Of a DNA stretch of 34,518 nt, positions 1 to 5,484 are shown one piece after another. Every line of letters begins with the position of its first letter. Position 1 is the stretch's first letter. Both the position numbers and the translations under genes were made by a program. The stretch spans positions 1-34,518 of the forward strand of contig JAEUHO010000347.1 of NCBI GenBank assembly GCA_016795345.1, written 5' to 3'. The stretch comes from Planctomycetia bacterium. Its GTDB lineage: Bacteria > Planctomycetota > PLA2 > JAEUHO01. The notes under the pieces were generated by a model that ran no database searches, was not told the origin of the DNA, and saw only the letters and a program-made list of their open reading frames with translations.

Positions 1-919
1 ACGCCCGCGGCCCGTTCGCGCCCGCGCGCTCCACGAGGTCGGCGACCGTGTAGAAGTTCTTCTTGCTCTTCGACATCTTCGCGCCGTCCACCAGCAGGTG
101 GCGGCGGTGGATCCACACGCGCACGAAGGGCCGCTTGCCCGACGCCGCCTCGCTCTGGGCGAGCTCGTTCTGGTGGTGCGGGAACTTGAGGTCCTCGCCG
201 CCGAGGTGGATGTCGATCTGGTCGCCGAGCAGCGCCTGGATCATCACCGAGCACTCGATGTGCCAGCCCGGCCGCCCCTTCATCGGGCGGGCCTTGCCGT
301 CCACGACGAAGGTCGGCTCCCAGAAGACGGCGCCGTCGCTCGCGGGGTCGTAGACCTTCCAGAGCGCGAAGTCGCCGACGGCCTCCTTCTCGTACTCGTC
401 GGCCGCCACGCGCCCCGACGCGCCCGCCTTCACCGTCTCCTTCGAGAGGTTCGCGAGCTCGCCGTAGTGCGGGAACGACGCGACGCGGAAGTACACGCCG
501 TCGTCGGCGACGTACGCGTGGCCGCGGTCGAGCAGCGCCTGGATCATGCGCTGCATGCCCTCGACGTGCTCGGTCGCGCGCGGGTACGCGTCGGCCTCGA
601 CGCAGCCGAACGTCTTCCGGCCGTCGAGGTACGCCTTCTCCCAGCGCCGCGTGAACGCCTCGAGCGTCTCGCCGCCCTTGATGGAGTCGCGGATGGTCTT
701 GTCGTCCACGTCCGTCACGTTGGTGACGAAGCGCACCTGGTAGCCGCGCTGCCGCAGCCAGCGCACCACCACGTCGAAGAACAGGAACGACGACCAGTTC
801 CCGATGTGCGCGTGCCCGTAGACCGTGGGCCCGCAGGCGTAGACCGTCACCCGCGGAGGGTTCGCCGGGTGGAACTCCTCCACGCGACGCGTGAGCGTGT
901 TGTGGAACCGTAGGGGCAT
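1..919 (-). CDS. cysS: Cysteinyl-tRNA synthetase, N-terminal part (3' end outside window)
   Basis: Class I aminoacyl-tRNA synthetase that charges tRNA-Cys with cysteine in the cytoplasm. Reading from ATG at 919, the product starts [16 protein letters not shown]. It then shows the zinc-ligand and HIGH region [15 protein letters not shown], the CysRS-typical [12 protein letters not shown] segment and, near the window edge, the KMSKS loop ([10 protein letters not shown]). About 306 codons are present; the family is usually 450-500 residues, so the anticodon-binding C-terminus lies beyond base 1. The start is 46 bp below the stop of the IscU-like gene on the same strand, so the two may be co-transcribed. 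A TAGGAT hexamer overlapping the upstream stop could give cysS its own promoter. The Shine-Dalgarno is weak (GAG about 7 nt upstream). Identity is secure; only the end is missing. Confidence 0.96.
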   Translation of the reverse strand, partial: MPLRFHNTLTRRVEEFHPANPPRVTVYACGPTVYGHAHIGNWSSFLFFDVVVRWLRQRGYQVRFVTNVTDVDDKTIRDSIKGGETLEAFTRRWEKAYLDGRKTFGCVEADAYPRATEHVEGMQRMIQALLDRGHAYVADDGVYFRVASFPHYGELANLSKETVKAGASGRVAADEYEKEAVGDFALWKVYDPASDGAVFWEPTFVVDGKARPMKGRPGWHIECSVMIQALLGDQIDIHLGGEDLKFPHHQNELAQSEAASGKRPFVRVWIHRRHLLVDGAKMSKSKKNFYTVADLVERAGANGPRA

Positions 920-962
920 GGCGTGCTCGGGAGGTACACGGAGGTGGTCTCGGACCCCGGGG

Positions 963-991
963 ATCCTACCCGGCGTCGTCGTCCACGTCGC
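963..991 (-). promoter_or_regulatory. Possible promoter of cysS
   Basis: On the minus strand TAGGAT (968-963) sits about 44 nt before the cysS ATG and overlaps the TAG stop of the upstream gene. The hexamer 17 bp further upstream (991-986, GCGACG) matches the -35 consensus at only three positions. The same TAGGAT hexamer precedes two other minus-strand genes in this window, and that recurrence is the main support. Confidence 0.25.
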
Positions 992-1469
992 GCGGCGGCG
1001 GGACGGTCGGCGGCCGGGGGACCGGCTCGCCCCGCCCGACGCGCACCCCCTGCTTCAGCGCCAGCAGCGCGTACTGCAGCTTCTCGCGCGCGTCGTCCGG
1101 CCGGCCGCCCCCGCCCCCGGCCGCCGCGAGCGCCGCGAAGAACGGGTCGAGGCTCGCCGGCGCGAGCACGTCGAGCGCGAGCACGTCGTCGGCGGTCCGC
1201 CCGCGCGCGCCGTCGCACACGAGGTCGGCCGCGACGTACATCGCCGGGTTGCAGAGGCCGCACGACGCGCGCACGTCGTCGAGGCGGCCGCCGACGAGCC
1301 GCACCGACACCTCGAGGATGTTCTTGCCGCCGCCGGCGCACCCCTCGACCGACGACTTGCCCGACACCGGCGCCTCGAGGGGCCGGAAGTTCGGCGGCAC
1401 GCTCGTCCGCGTGCTGAGCGCGAAGATCCGCGCCGCGTAGTACGCACGGACGGGGGCCGAGACGGGCAT
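966..1469 (-). CDS. IscU/NifU-N-like iron-sulfur cluster scaffold protein, divergent
   Basis: 167 aa. Residues about 10-145 follow the IscU fold pattern: an N-terminal Tyr-rich helix, then [18 protein letters not shown] (Cys44, the position of the first IscU ligand), [15 protein letters not shown] (Cys70, with an extra Cys73), and the helix [10 protein letters not shown]. Such proteins assemble Fe-S clusters from sulfur delivered by a cysteine desulfurase. The third canonical ligand, normally in a K(L/I)HC segment, appears to be Tyr in [13 protein letters not shown], and Cys85 is extra. A glycine-rich insertion lies near residue 120 and the tail is Pro-rich and probably disordered. No clear Shine-Dalgarno precedes ATG 1469; a CAAGAT hexamer lies 6 nt upstream. 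The gene precedes cysS, a loose sulfur/cysteine context. The family assignment is fairly good; scaffold function is inferred and weakened by the missing Cys. Confidence 0.6.
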   Translation of the reverse strand: MPVSAPVRAYYAARIFALSTRTSVPPNFRPLEAPVSGKSSVEGCAGGGKNILEVSVRLVGGRLDDVRASCGLCNPAMYVAADLVCDGARGRTADDVLALDVLAPASLDPFFAALAAAGGGGGRPDDAREKLQYALLALKQGVRVGRGEPVPRPPTVPPPRDVDDDAG

Positions 1470-1574
1470 GGCGCGATCTTGCCGCGCCGCCCCGCGAACC
1501 GAAAGCGGAACGCGGGCGCGCGACGAGGACGCCCCCGAGCGCGGTCAGGGGGGGGCAGGGGATCAGGGGGAAGG

Positions 1575-1625
1575 GACGCGAGGCCCGTGCGGGGGCAGGG
1601 CCCGCCGGCGACCGGGCCTCGCGTC
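1575..1625. terminator. Long hairpin after the ABC ATPase gene, member of the dispersed CGAGGCCCG palindrome
   Basis: Perfect 13-bp inverted arms, GACGCGAGGCCCG at 1575-1587 and its complement at 1613-1625, enclose 25 nt of GC-rich sequence. It starts 24 nt beyond the stop of the ATPase gene (1650) on the minus strand, where a terminator is expected. There is no T-tract. The arm sequence is shared with copies at 4711, 23385 and 31581. Confidence 0.55.
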
Positions 1626-1649
1626 GGCGGAATGCGATCTCGCCCTGCG

Positions 1650-2393
1650 TCAGCGCGCGGCGAACGCGGGCAGGCGCAGCGCGGGCGACGCGTCGGCGAC
1701 GCGCCCGCCCTCGAGCGCGACCCGCAGCGTGCCGCGCGCGGCGGCCTCGGGGCTGTGGGTGACCATGACCACGGCGGTCTGGCGCTCGCGGTTCATCCGC
1801 TCGAGCAGGTCGAGGATGTCGCGCGCGAGCCGCGGGTCGAGGTTGCCGGTGGGCTCGTCGGCGAGCACGAGCAGCGGCTCCTTGGCGAACGCGCGCGCGA
1901 GCGCCACGCGCTGCTGCTGGCCCATGGAGAGCTCGCGCGGCAGGTGGTTCGCGCGGGCCGACAGGTCGACCTGGCCGAGGAGCGCGAGGGCCTTCTCGCG
2001 CCGGGCCTTGCGGTCGACCGCCGCGAGCGCGAGCGCCAGCTCGACGTTCTCGACGGCCGTGAGGTACGGGATGAGGCAGAAGCTCTGCATCACGAAGCCG
2101 AGCCGCAGCCGGCGGTGGAGCGCGAGGTCGGCCTCGGGCAGCGTGTCGAGCGAGCGGTCGCGGAAGGCGATGCGGCCCGACGTGGGCCGCGTGAGCCCGC
2201 CGAGCAGCGAGAGGAGCGTGGACTTGCCCGAGCCCGAGGGCCCGGTGACCGTCACGAACGCGCCCTCGGGCAGCACCAGGTCGACGCCGGCGAGCGCGTC
2301 CACCGGGCCGTCGGCGTGGGTGTACTGCTTGCCGACGCCCTCGAGGGTCATCAACGCGCCCTCGGCGCGGGGCGCGGTCGACGGGGCGGCCAT
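1650..2393 (-). CDS. ABC transporter ATP-binding protein, MacB/LolD type
   Basis: 247 aa cytoplasmic ATPase that powers the permease encoded immediately upstream. Visible motifs: Walker A GPSGSGKST (51-59), Q-loop Gln103 in FVMQSF, signature LSMGQQQR (155-162; Met replaces the usual first Gly of LSGGQ), Walker B LLVLADEPTGNLDP (from 174) and switch His213 in MVTHSPEAA. The short length, the DEPTGNLD segment and the FtsX-like partner place it with LolD/MacB exporters rather than importers. The ATG overlaps the permease stop by one base (TGATG), so translational coupling is likely. The reading frame is open well upstream, but that part runs over the permease in another frame, so 2393 is the start. 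The substrate is unknown. Confidence 0.93.
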   Translation of the reverse strand: MAAPSTAPRAEGALMTLEGVGKQYTHADGPVDALAGVDLVLPEGAFVTVTGPSGSGKSTLLSLLGGLTRPTSGRIAFRDRSLDTLPEADLALHRRLRLGFVMQSFCLIPYLTAVENVELALALAAVDRKARREKALALLGQVDLSARANHLPRELSMGQQQRVALARAFAKEPLLVLADEPTGNLDPRLARDILDLLERMNRERQTAVVMVTHSPEAAARGTLRVALEGGRVADASPALRLPAFAAR

Positions 2394-3595
2394 CACGTCT
2401 CCCCGAGGTCGGCCTGCGGCTCGATGCGCGAGGCGAGGTGGGCCGGGAGGAACGCGCCGAGCAGCGCGGTGCCGACGGCGACGAGGAGCGACGTGCCGAG
2501 GAGCGACGCGACGGGGCGGACCTCGAGGCCGGTGATGTCGGCGCCGAGCGTCGAGCCGGCGATGGTGCCGGTGACCCAGCCGAGGAAGCCGCCGAGCACG
2601 CCGAGGATCGCGGCCTTGCCGAGGAGGAGGCCGTAGATGCCGCCGCGGGGCGTGCCGAGCAGGCGCAGGATGCCCAGCTCGCGGCGCCGCTGGTTGACGT
2701 TGGCCCAGATCGAGTTGCCGATGGAGAGGCCGCCGACGACGAGGACGACCCAGAGGAACGCGAACGACACCTTCTTCACGAGGGCGTTGGTCTCGATCTG
2801 CGTCGCGACGATCTGCTGGACCGTCGTGATCTTCGTGTCGGGGAGGACGTTGCGGAGCTTGCCGAGGAGGCCGTCGGTGATGGCGTTGCAGCAGCCCATG
2901 ATCTCGATGGACGAGACCTGGCCCTTCGTCGAGGTGAGGCGCTGCATCGCGCGGAGGTGGACGAAGACGCGGTCGTCGTCGACGGTGCCCGTCTCGGGCA
3001 GGACGGCCTCGACCTTCAGCGGCGTGCCGAGGAGGTCCACCACGCCGCCCTTCTCGACCTTCAGGCGCGCGGCCGCCGCGGCGCCGACGAGGCAGGCCGT
3101 CTCGGCGAGGGAGCCGACGGCCTTGCGCTTGAGGCGCGGGTTGACGTAGGCGCCCGCGTCCTTGCTGCACGTGTGGCCGGCGCCGCCGGAGAGGCCGTCG
3201 AGCTGCCAGACGGGCTTCGAGGCGAGCTCGTTCGACGGGAGGATGCCCGTGACGACGAGCTTCTGGCCGCCGACCTCCATGCGCCGCGTGAGCTTCGGCG
3301 AGAGGTTGTCGACGCCCGGGAGCGTGGAGGCCACGATGCGCTCGACGTAGGCCTCCGGGAGCGTGGGCGCGTCGATGTCGGCGGAGCGGTAGTCGTCGAC
3401 GCTCGTGCCCTGGGGCAGCACGAGGATGTTGGCGCCGAGGTTGTCCAGCTTGGTGGCGACGGCGATCTCGCTGACGCGCGTGACCGAGCGCAGCGCGACG
3501 ATGACCGCCACGCCGAGCACGATGGCGAGGAGGCCGCTGACGGCCTGCCCCTTGCGGTGGGAGAGCTCGCGACGGACGAGGCCGAGGAGGTTCAT
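2393..3595 (-). CDS. ABC transporter permease, FtsX/MacB family
   Basis: 400 aa inner-membrane protein with the MacB/LolC layout: one N-terminal membrane helix (about 17-37), a large periplasmic domain (about 40-270), then three helices (about 275-296, 318-347, 363-386). The helix-loop segment NQRRRELGILRLLGTPRGGIYGLLLGKA is the family hallmark that contacts the ATPase. MacB-type pumps act on lipoproteins, peptides or other periplasmic substrates by mechanotransmission. The periplasmic domain carries Cys143, Cys168 and a vicinal pair Cys235-Cys236 (IMGCCNAI), which is unusual. The gene starts 22 bp after the secreted thioredoxin-fold gene and runs into the ATPase gene, so the three look like one operon. 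The substrate is not evident; thiol or metal chemistry is a guess from the cysteines. Confidence 0.9.
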   Translation of the reverse strand: MNLLGLVRRELSHRKGQAVSGLLAIVLGVAVIVALRSVTRVSEIAVATKLDNLGANILVLPQGTSVDDYRSADIDAPTLPEAYVERIVASTLPGVDNLSPKLTRRMEVGGQKLVVTGILPSNELASKPVWQLDGLSGGAGHTCSKDAGAYVNPRLKRKAVGSLAETACLVGAAAAARLKVEKGGVVDLLGTPLKVEAVLPETGTVDDDRVFVHLRAMQRLTSTKGQVSSIEIMGCCNAITDGLLGKLRNVLPDTKITTVQQIVATQIETNALVKKVSFAFLWVVLVVGGLSIGNSIWANVNQRRRELGILRLLGTPRGGIYGLLLGKAAILGVLGGFLGWVTGTIAGSTLGADITGLEVRPVASLLGTSLLVAVGTALLGAFLPAHLASRIEPQADLGET

Positions 3596-3617
3596 GGATG
3601 CGGGGCCGCGGGGCGGC

Positions 3618-4382
3618 CTACTTCTCCTCGTGCTCGCAGACGCCGCCCTCGCCGCAAGAGCAGCCCTCCTTGACGGCGGCCTCGGCGAGCGCGGCGGCGG
3701 TCCACGGGGCCCGCAGCGTCGTGATGCGCTTGCCGGCCGCGTTGAAGACGACGACCGTCGGCACCTCGAGCGCGCCGAGCTTCAGGTCGGCGACGTAGGC
3801 GGCCTCCTTCGGGTCGGCGACGTCGACGAGCACCATTCGCGCCTTGTTCGGCGTCATCTCCATGGCCTGCATGGCGAGGCTCGCCTGCTCGATGGCGGCC
3901 GTGCGGCCCGCCATCTTCTCGCCCGACACCACGACGAACGCCGCGCGGCGGTCGTTCAGCGCCGTCAGCGTCTCGAGGCGCTTCGGCGACGGCAGCGCGG
4001 CGACGAGGGCCGCGGCGGTCGCGCGCTCGCCCGGGAGGCCCGCGACCGGGAGGCCGTTGCTCGCGAGCACCAGCACCAGCGGCACCGGCGCCGACGCGAG
4101 GCGGTACTTCGCGACGAGGTCGGCGTTGGCGGCCGCGCCGCGGTCGAGCAGGAGCGACTTCCCCTTCACGGTGGCGGCGGCCTCCGCGGCGGCCGCGGCC
4201 ACGGGCTTGACGTCGGCGACGGACGCATCGGTCACGACGATGTAGACGGCCTGGCCGGCGGCGGTCGCGGCGGTCACGTCGTCGGCGGCGGACGCGAGCG
4301 CCGGGCGCGGCGCGATCGCGGCGAGGGCCGCGAGGGGCAGGAGGGCGGCGAGCACGGGGGCGACCAAGGTGACGCGGCGCAT
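3618..4382 (-). CDS. Secreted tandem thioredoxin-fold-like protein with Cys-rich C-terminal tail
   Basis: 254 aa from ATG 4382, chosen because GGAG lies about 8 nt upstream and because a signal peptide follows (MRRVTLVAPVLAALLPLAALA, likely cleaved near ALA/SAADD at about 30). Two halves each look like a thioredoxin-type beta-alpha-beta unit with a cis-Pro loop (ASAPVPLVLVL near 115; LEVPTVVVF near 205). Neither half has a CXXC active site. The tail ends CSCGEGGVCEHEEK: Cys241, Cys243 and Cys248 with His250 and acids, resembling a metal-binding site. It leads the ABC transporter operon (22 bp before the permease), whose periplasmic domain is also Cys-containing, so it may hand over a metal or thiol substrate. 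The fold call is moderate and the function is inference. Confidence 0.6.
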   Translation of the reverse strand: MRRVTLVAPVLAALLPLAALAAIAPRPALASAADDVTAATAAGQAVYIVVTDASVADVKPVAAAAAEAAATVKGKSLLLDRGAAANADLVAKYRLASAPVPLVLVLASNGLPVAGLPGERATAAALVAALPSPKRLETLTALNDRRAAFVVVSGEKMAGRTAAIEQASLAMQAMEMTPNKARMVLVDVADPKEAAYVADLKLGALEVPTVVVFNAAGKRITTLRAPWTAAALAEAAVKEGCSCGEGGVCEHEEK

Positions 4383-4395
4383 GGGAATCTCCGGA

Positions 4396-4440
4396 CCGAG
4401 GGCCCCACCGGCCCTCGGGGACGTCGAGCCCCGGAGCATA
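4396..4440 (-). promoter_or_regulatory. Possible promoter and leader hairpin of the thioredoxin-fold/ABC operon
   Basis: On the minus strand a -10-like TATGCT lies at 4440-4435. Between it and the GGAG of the 4382 start is a perfect 9-bp hairpin (arms 4396-4404 and 4410-4418, loop 5 nt) ending only a few bases from the ribosome site. It could affect translation initiation. No good -35 was seen. Confidence 0.3.
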
Positions 4441-4587
4441 CGCGATCCCTCGGGTCCGAGCGGCCGAATCCGCCCCGCCCATCCCCCCCTCGGCCCCGTG
4501 GGTCGCTCCCCGGGGCGCGCCGCCCCCTCCGCGGGCCCGTCCGTGGGCCCGTCCGCAGGCGCCCGACACGGCGTGCCCCCCGGGGCC

Positions 4588-4691
4588 GCTACGTGGCGGA
4601 CGCGGAGACCGGGGACAGACGCCGCGTGTCGGTGCCGTTCGAGGTCCGAGGCGACGGCGAGCCGCCCGTGGAGCTCGACCTGTCGAGGTGA
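4588..4691 (+). pseudogene. Possible remnant of a C-terminal coding region
   Basis: An open stretch to TGA at 4691 would encode RYVADAETGDRRRVSVPFEV and then RGDGEPPVELDLSR. Its codons show the coding pattern of this genome: about 94% GC at third positions and clearly lower GC at second positions. Upstream in the same frame the sequence becomes low-complexity Pro/Arg/Gly with no start or ribosome site. The peptide resembles the beta-strand tail seen at the end of carboxypeptidase-like or PEGA-like domains of large secreted proteins or kinases; that is an impression only. It could be a decayed gene end, a tiny gene starting at GTG 4594, or chance. Confidence 0.25.
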
Positions 4692-4710
4692 GGGGACGGC
4701 GGACAGGGTC

Positions 4711-4773
4711 GGGACCGCGAGGCCCGGCGGCCGGCGGGCCTCGCGGTCCCGAAGAGGGGTCGCGTCCCGGATC
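4711..4773. repeat. Dispersed palindromic repeat, copy B (also terminator-like)
   Basis: A perfect 16-bp stem, arms GGGACCGCGAGGCCCG (4711-4726) and its complement (4735-4750), with an 8-nt loop. The 40-bp palindrome matches the copy at 31581-31620 at 39 positions, and similarity continues into the flank (GGTCGCGTCCCGGAT here, GGTCGCGGCCCGGAT there). It lies 43 nt past the stop of the LURP-one-like gene (minus) and 19 nt past the plus-strand TGA at 4691, so it may terminate both ways. Confidence 0.75.
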
Positions 4774-4793
4774 GTCGGGAGCGCGCGCGACGA

Positions 4794-5279
4794 TCAGCGG
4801 GGTTGGTGGCAGCAGAGGTCGATGACGACCGCGACGCAGAGCGCGAGGACGTCGTCCTCGCCGTCGGCGACGTCGATGCCGTAGCTGTCGGTCCACGACC
4901 ACCACGCCTTCGAGACGGTCGCCACGACGGCGCCGCCGCGGACCAGTTCGTACTCGTGGTCGAGGAAGTCGCCGACGGCCTCGAGGTCGTCGGGGCCCGC
5001 GACGTCGACGGCGAAGCGGGCGCGGAAGAAGGTGAAGAGCTGCTTCTTCACCACCGCGACGAGCACGCCGTCGCGCGTGATCTCGTAGGTCGGCCCCCAC
5101 GCGAGGAGCCGCTGTGAGATGAACGCGACCTCGTGCCCGCGGGGGGCCTCGACGGAGAGCTTCTTGCCCCACGAGAACGCGCGGCCGTCCACGAAGAAGG
5201 CCTCGCGGCCGTCCTCGTCCTCGACGGCGAAGTCGTCGCCGAACGCGAACCACCGCTGTGCCAGGCGATATCGCCCCAC
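4794..5279 (-). CDS. LURP-one-related (Tubby C-terminal-like) family protein
   Basis: 161 aa. The pattern fits LURP-one-related/YxjI proteins: short beta-strands rich in aromatic and acidic residues around FxVxDxxGxxxFxVDGRAFSWGKKL, then ...EITRDGVLVAVVKKQLFTFF, then EYELVRGGAVVATVSKAWWSWTDSYGIDV, matching the repeated 12-strand barrel with a central C-terminal helix (DDVLALCVAVVIDLCCHQPR). Length is typical. The molecular role of bacterial members is poorly known; they have been compared with phospholipid scramblase and Tubby folds. Translation starts at GTG 5279, supported by GGAGG about 7 nt upstream. It has no signal peptide, so it is probably cytoplasmic. Strong hairpins follow the neighbouring cytochrome gene upstream, and palindrome B lies downstream, so it is probably monocistronic. 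Confidence 0.8.
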   Translation of the reverse strand: MGRYRLAQRWFAFGDDFAVEDEDGREAFFVDGRAFSWGKKLSVEAPRGHEVAFISQRLLAWGPTYEITRDGVLVAVVKKQLFTFFRARFAVDVAGPDDLEAVGDFLDHEYELVRGGAVVATVSKAWWSWTDSYGIDVADGEDDVLALCVAVVIDLCCHQPR

Positions 5280-5376
5280 CCTCGTCCCTCCGCGGGCGCC
5301 GCGGGCCGCCCTCGGGAGAGTACGACGGCGGCCGGCGGTCGTGCGTTCCGTGGGATCGCGCGCCCGGGACAGGACA

Positions 5377-5406
5377 CCGGCCCCCGCGATCGCTCGCGGG
5401 GGCCGG
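5377..5406. terminator. Strong hairpin downstream of the first decaheme gene
   Basis: A perfect 13-bp stem, arms CCGGCCCCCGCGA (5377-5389) and TCGCGGGGGCCGG (5394-5406), with loop TCGC. It is the second hairpin after the stop at 5485 on the minus strand. No T-tract. Confidence 0.5.
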
Positions 5407-5446
5407 CGGGAGGAGCGGCCGGCCCCCCCACGGGTCCGGCCGCGAC

Positions 5447-5472
5447 CGCGTCCCGTCCGGAGACGGGACGCG
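5447..5472. terminator. Terminator-like hairpin right after the first decaheme gene
   Basis: A perfect 11-bp stem, arms CGCGTCCCGTC (5447-5457) and GACGGGACGCG (5462-5472), with loop CGGA, 12 nt beyond the stop codon at 5485-5487 (minus strand). With the hairpin at 5377 it makes a double stem typical of gene ends in this window. Confidence 0.6.
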
Positions 5473-5484
5473 GCGGAGGAGGGA

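Larger units (their letters stand above)
4383..4793. other. Intergenic region between the ABC operon and the LURP-one gene
   Basis: About 410 bp with no full gene. It holds the ABC operon leader (4383-4440), a low-complexity C/G-rich stretch (about 4470-4580), a short plus-strand stretch with coding-like base use ending in TGA at 4691, and a palindromic repeat at 4711-4750. Confidence 0.7.
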
